DNA of 23,814 nt, taken from the NCBI GenBank assembly GCA_030652345.1, contig JAUSAU010000081.1, positions 1 through 23,814 on the forward strand, read 5' to 3'. Below are positions 15,249-23,814 of this stretch, piece after piece; position 1 is the stretch's first letter, and the number at the start of each line of letters is the position of its first letter. A program made the position numbers and the translations under genes. This DNA is from Coriobacteriia bacterium (GTDB lineage Bacteria > Actinomycetota > Coriobacteriia > Anaerosomatales > PALSA-660). The notes beneath the pieces are model-generated. The model ran no database searches. It saw nothing but the letters and a program-made list of their open reading frames with translations, and had not been told where the DNA came from.

Positions 15249-15971
15249 ATGCAGATCCTGCCCGCGATCGACATCCTGGACGGCCGCGCCGTCCGGCTCA
15301 TGCAGGGCCGCTACGACGCGGTGACCGTCTACAACGAGGACCCCGTCGACCAGGCGCGGAGATTCGCCGACGCCGGAGCCGAGTGGATCCACGTCGTGGA
15401 TCTCGACGGCGCCCGCGACGGCGTGCCGGCCAACATCGCGGTCGTCGAGGCGATCGCGGCGGCGGTGGACGTCCCCATCGAGGTGGGCGGCGGCATCCGC
15501 ACCATCGCGACGCTCGAGCGCCTCTACGCGGCGGGCGTGAGCCGCACCGTGCTCGGCACGACGCTCGTGCGCGAGCCGGCGCTCGTCGCCGAAGCGTGCT
15601 CGCGCTGGGACGGTATCGTCGCCGGCGTCGACGCGCGCGACGGGATGGTCGCGATAGAGGGCTGGCGCGAGGGCAGCGGGCGCGGCGTGGACGAGCTCGT
15701 CACCGAGCTTGTCGGTCTCGGCGTGCGCCGTCTCGTCTACACCGACATCGCGCTCGACGGCATGCAGACCGGTCCGAACCTCGCCGCCTACCGCGCGCTG
15801 ACCGAGCGCTTCGACCTCGCGGTCGTCGCGTCCGGCGGCGTGCACGTCATCGACGACATCCGCGCGCTCACACAGATCCCCGGAGTCGAGGGCGTCATCT
15901 GCGGGCGGGCGCTCTACGAAGGCACGCTCGATCTGGCCGAGGCGATCGCCGTCGGCCGCGGGGAGGCGTAG
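15249..15971 (+). CDS. hisA: Phosphoribosylformimino-AICAR-phosphate isomerase (HisA; possibly dual-function PriA)
   Basis: A 240-residue TIM barrel for the ProFAR isomerase step. The acid/base aspartates are D8 in LPAIDILDG and the one in YTDIALDG (about residue 169). Phosphate-binding glycines are in EVGGGIRT and ASGGVH. The ATG is 8 nt after the hisH stop, with GGAGG inside the hisH 3' end (13 nt spacing, rather long). In many actinobacteria this enzyme (PriA) also does the TrpF reaction. Whether that holds here depends on whether a trpF follows trpC outside the window. Confidence 0.92.
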   Translation: MQILPAIDILDGRAVRLMQGRYDAVTVYNEDPVDQARRFADAGAEWIHVVDLDGARDGVPANIAVVEAIAAAVDVPIEVGGGIRTIATLERLYAAGVSRTVLGTTLVREPALVAEACSRWDGIVAGVDARDGMVAIEGWREGSGRGVDELVTELVGLGVRRLVYTDIALDGMQTGPNLAAYRALTERFDLAVVASGGVHVIDDIRALTQIPGVEGVICGRALYEGTLDLAEAIAVGRGEA

Positions 15972-15976
15972 ACGCG

Positions 15977-16786
15977 ATGCTCATGAAGCGCGTCATACCC
16001 TGCCTCGACGTCCACGAAGGCCGCGTCGTCAAAGGCGTGAACTTCGTGAACCTGCGCGACGCCGGCGATCCGGTCGAACTCGCCCGTTTCTACGACGGTG
16101 AGGGCGCCGACGAGCTCGTCTTCCTCGACATCACGGCGACGCACGAGGACCGCCCGACCATGCTCGATGTGGCCGGGCGCACCGCCGAGGAGGTCTTCAT
16201 CCCCTACACCGTGGGCGGCGGCATGCGCACCGCGGCCGACATCCGCGCGATGCTGCAGGCCGGTTGCGACAAGATCTCGCTCAACTCCGCCGCGGTGGCC
16301 GACCCGTCGCTCATCACGACCACGAGCGGCATCTACGGCTCCCAGTGCATCGTGGTCGCCATCGACGCCCGGCGCGTGACCGGCTCGGATCGCTGGGAGG
16401 TGTTCGTCTCGGGCGGACGCACGAACACCGGGCTCGACGCGGTCGAGTGGGCCCGAGAGGCCGAGCGCCTCGGCGCCGGTGAGCTCCTGCTCACGAGCAT
16501 GGACCGCGACGGCACGAACGACGGCTACGACCTGCCGCTCACCCGGGCGGTGGCGCGCGCCGTCAACATCCCCGTGATCGCGAGCGGGGGAGCGGGGTCG
16601 CTCGACGACTTCGCCGAGGTCGTCATCGAGGCGGACGCGAGCGCCGTGCTCGCCGCCTCCACGCTGCACTACGGCACGTTCCGCGTCCGCGACGTCAAGG
16701 CGCACATGGCCGCGGCCGGGATCCCCGTCCGTCTCGTGGACGTCCCCGACGAGCCCGACCGCCCCGCACCGCTCGCCTGGAAGTAA
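15977..16786 (+). CDS. hisF: Imidazole glycerol phosphate synthase, cyclase subunit
   Basis: A 269-residue TIM barrel that joins HisH-derived ammonia with PRFAR to give IGP and AICAR. The catalytic D11 is in [15 protein letters not shown], and the second aspartate is in VVAIDARR (about 130). Other signatures are [20 protein letters not shown], and [20 protein letters not shown] lies 10 nt before ATG 15977; a second ATG two codons later fits the spacing less well. Five nt separate it from hisA. Confidence 0.95.
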   Translation: MLMKRVIPCLDVHEGRVVKGVNFVNLRDAGDPVELARFYDGEGADELVFLDITATHEDRPTMLDVAGRTAEEVFIPYTVGGGMRTAADIRAMLQAGCDKISLNSAAVADPSLITTTSGIYGSQCIVVAIDARRVTGSDRWEVFVSGGRTNTGLDAVEWAREAERLGAGELLLTSMDRDGTNDGYDLPLTRAVARAVNIPVIASGGAGSLDDFAEVVIEADASAVLAASTLHYGTFRVRDVKAHMAAAGIPVRLVDVPDEPDRPAPLAWK

Positions 16787-16840
16787 CGGCGCCGCACGCT
16801 ACACTCTGACCAGACCCGAACGAGGACCGGAGACGCACCC

Positions 16841-17491
16841 ATGACCGACCGCGAGCGAGACGCCCTCACCATCGAAGAGATGAAGTACGACTCGGCCGGG
16901 CTCATCCCCGCCGTCATCCAGCAGCACGACAGCGGCGAGATCCTCATGGTCGCGTACATGAACGCGGAGTCGCTCGCCAAGACCGTCGAGACGCGCAAGA
17001 CCTGGTTCTGGAGCCGCAGCCGTCAGAAGTACTGGATGAAGGGCGAGTCCTCCGGCTCGACACAGGACGTCATCGAGATCCGCTACGACTGCGACGCAGA
17101 CTGTCTGCTCGTGCTCGTGGACCAGAATGGGTCCGGTGCGTGCCACACCGGCGAGCGCACCTGCTTCTATCGGACGCTGCTCGCCGCACCCGTCGAGAGT
17201 GCCCCCGGCATCGGCGAGGTCCTCGAGAAGCTCTTCGCGCTGCTCGAACAGCGCAAGCGCGACCTGCCCGAGGACAGCTACACGACGAAGCTGCTGACGG
17301 GCAAGCAGGACAAACTGCTCAAGAAGATCGCCGAGGAATCGGGCGAGGTCATCATCGCCGCATGCGAGGGCGACCGCGACCAGGTCCGCTACGAATCGGC
17401 CGACCTCATCTACCACCTGCTCGTCGTGCTGGTCCGCCAGGGCATCGGCCTCGACGAGCTCGCCGCCGAGCTCGCTTCGCGGCGCAGGTAG
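16841..17491 (+). CDS. hisI: Bifunctional phosphoribosyl-AMP cyclohydrolase / phosphoribosyl-ATP pyrophosphatase
   Basis: A 216-residue HisIE fusion carrying steps two and three of the pathway. The cyclohydrolase domain (about 1-118) has [19 protein letters not shown], the metal motif YDCDADCLL and the zinc cysteines in [12 protein letters not shown]. The pyrophosphohydrolase domain (about 124-216) has SYTTKLL, then EESGEV and [11 protein letters not shown], the acidic Mg-binding helix pattern. A 54-nt gap precedes it, wider than elsewhere in the operon. It contains a TACACT hexamer (16800-16805) but no matching -35, so readthrough from hisF is most likely. Confidence 0.94.
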   Translation: MTDRERDALTIEEMKYDSAGLIPAVIQQHDSGEILMVAYMNAESLAKTVETRKTWFWSRSRQKYWMKGESSGSTQDVIEIRYDCDADCLLVLVDQNGSGACHTGERTCFYRTLLAAPVESAPGIGEVLEKLFALLEQRKRDLPEDSYTTKLLTGKQDKLLKKIAEESGEVIIAACEGDRDQVRYESADLIYHLLVVLVRQGIGLDELAAELASRRR

Positions 17492-17505
17492 GCGCGGCCT
17501 TCCCC

Positions 17506-18669
17506 ATGCCGACGCTGCCCGCAGGCCCGCGTGAGTCCGGGAGCACCTCGCTGCCCGCGGGTGTGCGCCGCGACCGCATCGAACCGCTGTGGGACCGAAT
17601 CGACGGCAACCGCGTGCGCGTGGGGCTCTTCCTCGGGGGATTCATCATCGCGGCAGCTGCTTCGATGGCGCTGCTGATCGTCACGGCAGCAGTGCTCTTG
17701 GGCCTCCTGACCATGCGCTCTCCCGGCTTGTTCCGCGCGTACTACAGCGCGCTGCCGTCGATCATGTCGGGCTCGCTCGTGCTCGGTGCGATCGCCGGTG
17801 TCGTCTACCTGGTGATCGCATTGCGTCGGCCGGAGTCACGCCTGCTCGGGGAGATCGGCGCCGTGCGCTCGGCGACCGGCACCTACGTGGAGACCAAGGA
17901 GGCGCTCTACGACATGGCGGTCGCCTCCGGATTCCAGCATGCGCCGTGGCTCTGGGTCATCCCCGGGTGCGATCGCATCAACGCGTTCGCGGTCGGAGCC
18001 GGAGTCCGGCAGCCGCTGGCGGTCGGCATCACCGAGGGCTTCGCCGCCCGGCTGACCGTCGACGATCAACGCGCCGTCTTCGCGAACCTCATGGCCCGAG
18101 CGTGCTCGGGGGACCTCCTGTGGGCCACGATCGTCTCGGCGGTCATGGGCCCGATCTGGCGGATGCGCGACCGTCAGCTGCGCCGCGAGGACGAGTCGGC
18201 GGACTCCTCGGCCATGGCGGCCGGTTCAGCCTACGCCGCGAGGAGCGCGGCACCCGCACTCACCGTCTGGTTCCTCTTCTCGGCGGTCGTGGTCGTCGTC
18301 ACCGAGTTGCTCATGGCCGGCCACGAACGGGCCGCGCTCGCGGCGGCCGAGAAGGCGGATGCCGAGGGGATGCTGTTGCTCAAGGACCCGTGCGAGATGC
18401 TCGGGGCGCTCGAGCGCGTGCTCGAGGCGAACAACACGGTCATGAACGCCGGCGAGGCGTACTCGATGCTGTTCTACTGCTGGGCGGGCTTCGGCTTCGC
18501 GCCGGAGGACGATCCGGAGATGGTGCGCATCGCACGACTCCGCGAGGTGCTCGGCGCCGAGGGGCTCGTGCCCGGTGCCGCGCCCGTGACAGAGGCGGCG
18601 CTGCGGGACGCCGGCATCCTGGCCCCGAGGGCGCCGCGTGTGGATGCCGGCGAGGGGAGCGCGTCGTGA
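17506..18669 (+). CDS. M48/HtpX-like membrane protein lacking the zinc site (pseudoprotease)
   Basis: A 387-residue protein with hydrophobic segments at about 37-69, 86-106 and 251-270. The region EALYDMAVASGF through INAFAVGAG and PLAVGITEGFAARLTVDDQRAVFA (about 131-193) follows the M48 pattern closely. Where active members read HExxH, this one reads N194-L-M-A-R198. The downstream Glu ligand region reads AAAEKADAEGMLLLKDP (about 279-295), with alanine at the aligned Glu position. So the fold appears kept while catalysis is lost. It begins 14 nt after hisIE with no good ribosome-binding site and overlaps the next gene by GTGA, so it is probably cotranscribed with the his operon. A role as a membrane scaffold or adaptor for the adjacent protease is inference. 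Some other zinc arrangement cannot be excluded. Confidence 0.8.
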   Translation: MPTLPAGPRESGSTSLPAGVRRDRIEPLWDRIDGNRVRVGLFLGGFIIAAAASMALLIVTAAVLLGLLTMRSPGLFRAYYSALPSIMSGSLVLGAIAGVVYLVIALRRPESRLLGEIGAVRSATGTYVETKEALYDMAVASGFQHAPWLWVIPGCDRINAFAVGAGVRQPLAVGITEGFAARLTVDDQRAVFANLMARACSGDLLWATIVSAVMGPIWRMRDRQLRREDESADSSAMAAGSAYAARSAAPALTVWFLFSAVVVVVTELLMAGHERAALAAAEKADAEGMLLLKDPCEMLGALERVLEANNTVMNAGEAYSMLFYCWAGFGFAPEDDPEMVRIARLREVLGAEGLVPGAAPVTEAALRDAGILAPRAPRVDAGEGSAS

Positions 18670-19754
18670 GGCGGCCGCTGTATGCGTTCTCGGTCCTCGT
18701 CATCGCCCTCGCGCTCGCGGTGCCCGGCGCCGCGTGGGCGGCCGGCATCGATCGCGCCCAGCAATCGGTCGCGGCGGTGGTCGTCGGCGCCGACATCATC
18801 GGGTCCGGGGTCGTCGTCGCCGAAGGCTACGTGCTGACGGCGGCGCATGTGGCCGACGACGTCCGCGGGCACGGCCCGCGCGTCGAACTCGGTGGCGTCG
18901 GTGCGACCTTCACCGTGGTCGCAACCGACCGGACGCGTGACCTCGCGCTGCTGCGCACCGACACCCACGCCGTGCAGCCGGTCGTCTTCGGCGACTCCGG
19001 CAGCGTCCGCAGGGGGCAGGATGTGACGGCGATCGGCTATCCGATCGGTCTGCGGTCGGTCACCTTCACCCGGGGCGTCGTCTCCTCGCCGTCCCAGGTC
19101 TTCGACGGCCGCACCTTCCTCCAGACAGACGCGGCGATCAACCCCGGCAACAGCGGCGGTCCGCTCGTCGACGCCGAGGGGCGACTGGTCGGCATCAACG
19201 TCGAGAAGGTCTCCGGCGGCGGCGTCGACACGGTCGGCTTCTCCGTCCCCGTCGCCGACGCGCTCGCGTTCGTACGCGCCACCGCCCCCGACGCGAAGCT
19301 CGAGGTGGCTCCCGGCCTCGATCAGCGCAGCATGACGACGACCCTGCTGACCGCGGCGGCCGTCCTCGTCATCCTGACGGCGATCTACCTTGGCACCGGC
19401 CTGCTGTTCCGTCGCCGCGGAGGAGATCTCAGCGGTCCCGTCAAGACGCCCGCAGCCTCCCTGCGCAGGACGTTCCACGTAGCCGGGCCCGCCCGCGACG
19501 ACGAGGTCACCGTGAGCCTGCCTGCCGTGGTCGGAAGCGCGGCGAACGCCGATCTCCGTGTCGTCGACCCGGGTGTCGCCGAGTACCAGGCGCGCATCGG
19601 CCTCGAGGCGCTCGGCACGGTGACGGTGACGAACCTGCTCGATGACGACGGCGTCTTCTGCGGCGATGGGTGCGTGAAGCACGCGGTGATCGCCCCGGGT
19701 ATGTCCTTCAGGGTCGGGCAGACCGTCGTCACGCTCGTGGAGCGTCGCGGTTAG
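18666..19754 (+). CDS. Membrane-anchored trypsin-like (HtrA-type) serine protease with FHA-like C-terminal domain
   Basis: A 362-residue protein with a GTG start overlapping the previous stop. A signal peptide (about 1-26, ending AAWAA) leads an S1C protease domain with H61 (TAAHV), D92 (TRDLALL) and S163 (NPGNSGGPL), all intact. There is no PDZ domain. A transmembrane helix (about 225-248) ends in RRRGG. The remaining 110 residues (about 266-362), including SLPAVVGSAANADLRVVDP and MSFRVGQTVVTLVER, resemble a degenerate FHA domain. The topology would put the protease outside and the FHA-like domain in the cytoplasm. GAGGGGAG lies about 6 nt upstream of the GTG. Pairing with the pseudo-M48 gene suggests a joint envelope quality-control or signalling function, which is unproven. 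Confidence 0.85.
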   Translation: MRRPLYAFSVLVIALALAVPGAAWAAGIDRAQQSVAAVVVGADIIGSGVVVAEGYVLTAAHVADDVRGHGPRVELGGVGATFTVVATDRTRDLALLRTDTHAVQPVVFGDSGSVRRGQDVTAIGYPIGLRSVTFTRGVVSSPSQVFDGRTFLQTDAAINPGNSGGPLVDAEGRLVGINVEKVSGGGVDTVGFSVPVADALAFVRATAPDAKLEVAPGLDQRSMTTTLLTAAAVLVILTAIYLGTGLLFRRRGGDLSGPVKTPAASLRRTFHVAGPARDDEVTVSLPAVVGSAANADLRVVDPGVAEYQARIGLEALGTVTVTNLLDDDGVFCGDGCVKHAVIAPGMSFRVGQTVVTLVERRG

Positions 19755-19757
19755 GGG

Positions 19758-19772
19758 GGTCGAGTGCCGACC
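19758..19772 (+). terminator. Weak hairpin after the his operon distal genes
   Basis: GGTCG-AGTGC-CGACC lies 4 nt after the protease stop. It has a 5-bp stem and no T-tract, so it is a poor terminator. It is the only candidate before the trp promoter. Confidence 0.2.
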
Positions 19773-19784
19773 GGATCCTCGGGC

Positions 19785-19814
19785 TTGCACGGTGACCTCC
19801 GCGGCGTGTATCCT
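19785..19814 (+). promoter_or_regulatory. Promoter of the trp operon
   Basis: TTGCAC (19785-19790), 18 nt spacing and TATCCT (19809-19814) give a reasonable sigma-70/sigma-A promoter just upstream of the T-box. Transcription would begin near 19821, giving a leader of about 300 nt before the terminator. Confidence 0.6.
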
Positions 19815-19820
19815 CGCTCC

Positions 19821-20129
19821 TAATCGAATCGAGCGTGCGCCTGTGACGGGGACGAGTACTCCGGTCGCGAAGCATAGAGAGCCGGTGGGTGGTGTAAACC
19901 GGCGTGAACGACCGGGCGAATGGACCTCTGAGGCTCCGGGACAAAGGCCAATGATGGCTGATTAGTCCCGGCGGATTCCCACCGATACAAGGGACCGGGT
20001 ATACGGAGCGGCCTGCACGGCACTCCCGTACCACGGAAACCAAAGTGGGCCCGCATCCGTGCGGGTCAACAAGGGTGGCACCGCGAGAGAACCTCTCGTC
20101 CCTTGATAGGGCGAGGGGTTTGTTGTTTT
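19821..20129 (+). ncRNA. T-box leader, tryptophan-specific (transcriptional)
   Basis: This is the classic T-box: AAGGGTGGCACCGCG at 20071-20085, with UGGC (20076-20079) able to pair with a GCCA tRNA end, which suits the G73 discriminator of tRNA-Trp. Stem I contains AGAGAGCC and GGTGTAAACCGG. On its 3' side GAA-UGG-ACCUCUGAG places the specifier codon UGG (Trp) at 19921-19923. A Stem II-like helix (GGGAC 19938-19942 with GTCCC 19965-19969) and Stem III (CCCGCA-TCCG-TGCGGG, 20050-20065) follow. Antiterminator: AAGGG (20071-20075) with CCCTT (20100-20104), and CGAGAG (20084-20089) with CTCTCG (20093-20098). Uncharged tRNA-Trp would stabilise it and allow trpE transcription. Confidence 0.95.
20092..20129 (+). 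terminator. T-box-controlled intrinsic terminator
   Basis: CCTCTCG (20092-20098) pairs with CGAGGGG (20112-20118), and CCCT (20100-20103) with AGGG (20108-20111), around the TGAT loop. TTTGTTGTTTT follows. The 5' arm is shared with the antiterminator, so the two structures exclude each other. Confidence 0.92.
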
Positions 20130-20210
20130 CCGGGACAGGTTGCTCCGGGAGACGGTGTGGACCCGAAGAAGGCGCGCGCCGACCACCCGTCGGCAGAGGA
20201 GATGCACGAG

Positions 20211-21712
20211 ATGCTGGTACCTGCGAAGGACGAATTCGTAGAAATGGCCCGGGACCACGACGTGGTTCCGGTCGCCCGCGAGATCTACGCCGACCTGGCG
20301 ACGCCGATCTCCGCGTTCCTCTCGCTCGCCGCGGACGCGCCCCACGCGTTCCTGCTCGAGAGCGTGATCGGCGGGGAGCGCCTTGGCCGCTACAGCTTCC
20401 TCGGCATCGGCGCCGACCGGGTGATCACCGCGCGCGACGGCGTCGCCGAGATCGTGGAGGGGCACTCGCACCGCCGCGTGCCCGCCGCCGACCCGCTGAC
20501 CGTGGTCTCGGAGCGCCTGAAGGCCGGCTCCGTCGCCCGCGTTCCCGGACTCCCGCTCTTCATCGGCGGCGCCGTCGGGTTCGTCGGCTACGAGTGCACG
20601 ACCGGGTTCGAGGCCGCCGTCCCGCGTCACACCAACGACGAACTCGGCCTGCCCGACGCGGTGTTCATGTTCACCTCCACCATCGTGGCGTTCGACCACG
20701 CGCGCCGCGTCATGCAGGTCATCGCGCCTGTCCGCCCCGGCGACGATGCCGGCGCTGACTACGACGCGGCCGTCACCCGCATCGACGCCGTGTTGGCGCG
20801 ACTGCGCGAAGGCTGCTCGTCCGCACCGCTCGGAGATGTGGGTGCGAGTGTCGACGTGCCGCTCACCGAGCACACCTCGCACGACGACTTCATCGCATCC
20901 GTCCGGACGGCCCAGGAGCACATCGCCGCCGGCGACATCTTCCAGATCGTGTTGTCGCAGCGCTTCTCTGCGCCCTACGACGGCGACGGCCTCGACCTCT
21001 ACCGCGTCCTGCGCGCCGTCAACCCGAGCCCGTACATGTTCTACGTGCGAACGCCGGATGTGACGCTCGTCGGCTCGAGCCCCGAGCCCCTTGTGCGTGT
21101 CGAGGGCGACCAGGTGCTCACGCGCCCGCTCGCCGGCACGCGGCCCCGCGGCGTGGATGCGAGCGAGGACGGGCGGCTGCGCGCCGACCTGCTCGCCGAT
21201 GAGAAGGAGCGCGCCGAGCACGTCATGCTCGTGGACCTCGGCCGCAACGACATCGGCCGCGTCTCGGTGCCCGGCACCGTCCGCGTGGACGAGCTCATGG
21301 AGGTCGAGAACTACAGCCACGTCATGCACATCGTCAGCAACGTCACCGGCACGCTGGCGAAGGACCGCGACGCGTTCGACGCGCTGCGGGCGACCTTCCC
21401 GGCCGGCACCGTCTCGGGCGCGCCGAAGATCCGTGCGATGGAGCTGATCGCGCAGCTCGAGCCCGCTGCCCGCGGACCGTACGCGGGCACGGTCGGCTAC
21501 GTCGGCGCGGACGGCGCGATGGACATGTGCATCACCATCCGCACCTTCACGATCGCGGGCGGCCGCGCCTACCTGCAGTCGGGCGCCGGCATCGTCGCGG
21601 ACTCGGATCCCGAGAAGGAGTACGAGGAGACGCTGCATAAGGCGCGCGCCCTGCACCGGGCCCTCGAACTCGCCGCCGGCCTGCGGGCCGCCGCGCTCGA
21701 GGAGGTGTCGGC

Positions 21713-21716
<4 letters not shown>
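20211..21716 (+). CDS. trpE: Anthranilate synthase component I
   Basis: A 501-residue chorismate-using enzyme; with glutamine-derived ammonia from TrpG it makes anthranilate. The LLES feedback element is at about 48-51 (tryptophan allosteric site). The catalytic half shows NPSPYMFY, SSPEPLVRV, TRPLAGTRPRG, HVMLVDLGRNDIGRVS, FPAGTVSGAPKIRAMELI and QSGAGIVADSDPEKEYEET. Start: ATG 20211 has GAGGAG 9 nt upstream and matches the family's usual N-terminus (MLVPAKDEF before VVPVAREIYADLATPISAF). GTG 20157, with GGGAG 5 nt upstream, would add 18 residues and is a real alternative. It is controlled by the T-box and overlaps trpGD by ATGA. Confidence 0.94.
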
Positions 21717-23397
<1,681 letters not shown>

Positions 23398-23401
<4 letters not shown>

Positions 23402-23814
23402 CCGCGACCGTCGACAGCGTGCTCCTCACGATCGTCGAGCGCCGTCACGCAGCGATCGCGGCCGCCTACGGTTCGCTGAGCGCCGTCGACCGCGAGCGTC
23501 TCGCCTGCTGCGCCCGCGCCCCCCGCGACTTCGAGGCCGCGATCCGCACCACCGGTGCCGTCGCGGTCATCGCTGAGGTCAAGAAGGCCTCGCCGTCGGC
23601 CGGGCCCATCGCGATCGATGTCGAGGCCAGCAAGCAGGCACTCCACTACCAGGACGGCGGCGCGACCTGCATCAGCGTCCTGACCGAGCCCGACATCTTC
23701 GCCGGGTCGTTCACCGACCTGTCCGATGTCGCCGACGCGGTGGATCTCCCGGTCCTGTGCAAGGACTTCGTCGTGGACGAGGTCCAGCTCTTCGTGGCGC
23801 GCGGACACGGGGCG
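23398..23814 (+). CDS. trpC: Indole-3-glycerol phosphate synthase (5' part, cut by window end)
   Basis: The first 139 codons, read by hand from ATG 23398, which overlaps the trpGD stop (ATGA). The barrel begins with VIAEVKKASPSAGPI, containing the catalytic lysine segment, followed by GGATCISVLTEPDIFAGSF and LPVLCKDFVVDEVQL with the second essential lysine. About half of the normal length of 250-270 residues is present. There is no sign of a fused TrpF at this end. It is the third gene of the T-box-controlled operon. Confidence 0.93.

Noticed and set aside
16787..16840. Possible internal promoter (TACACT) before hisIE
   Set aside because: No -35 at a suitable distance; the gap is short enough for simple readthrough.
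20103..20156. In-frame extension of trpE from ATG 20103
   Set aside because: This ATG lies inside the terminator loop of the T-box and has no ribosome-binding site; later starts fit better.

Overview
The window is high-GC, gene-dense DNA from a bacterium that looks Gram-positive-like. The signs are a transcriptional T-box leader in front of trpE, a YerC/TrpR-family regulator next to dnaE, a short-form HisG paired with HisZ, and a PHP-domain DnaE. High GC with Firmicutes-style regulation suggests a deep actinobacterial lineage such as Coriobacteriia or a high-GC Firmicute. This placement is inference; no rRNA or marker tree is available here.

Layout. (1) 1-679, minus strand: a VapBC toxin-antitoxin pair. 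VapC reaches the window edge, and its last visible bases are the first two of a codon, TA. (2) 885-3339, plus: cimA (citramalate synthase, isoleucine branch) and a fumarylacetoacetate-hydrolase-fold enzyme. (3) 3336-4739, minus: an MFS_3-type exporter, tail to tail with the hydrolase; the two TAG stops share the palindrome CTAG. (4) 4740-4930: a divergent intergenic region with a perfect 7-bp inverted repeat, then a small multi-pass membrane protein (4931-5569). (5) 5570-5776: a regulatory gap containing a LexA-like GAAC-N4-GTTC palindrome, followed by yerC (a candidate hisR) and dnaE, 5 nt apart. (6) 9550-9650: a compact regulatory region with nested dyads, then a contiguous histidine operon hisZ-G-D-C-B-H-A-F-IE (9651-17491), most junctions overlapping by 1-8 nt. 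(7) 17506-19754: two membrane-protein genes riding at the end of the his operon. One is an M48/HtpX-like protein that has lost its zinc ligands. The other is a secreted trypsin-like (HtrA-type) protease with a transmembrane segment and an FHA-like cytoplasmic tail. (8) 19785-20129: a promoter and a complete tryptophan T-box with terminator and antiterminator. (9) 20211-23814: trpE, a trpG-trpD fusion and the 5' part of trpC, linked by ATGA overlaps.

How it works together. Two adjacent amino-acid operons appear to use different control logic. The his operon probably has a DNA-binding repressor of the TrpR fold (YerC/HisR type), encoded 3.6 kb upstream. The trp operon senses uncharged tRNA-Trp through a T-box with specifier UGG. 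The his cluster encodes every step from PRPP/ATP to histidine except histidinol-phosphate phosphatase, which must lie elsewhere. The least ordinary content is the pseudo-M48/protease-FHA pair and the his operator. Most of the rest is conserved housekeeping.
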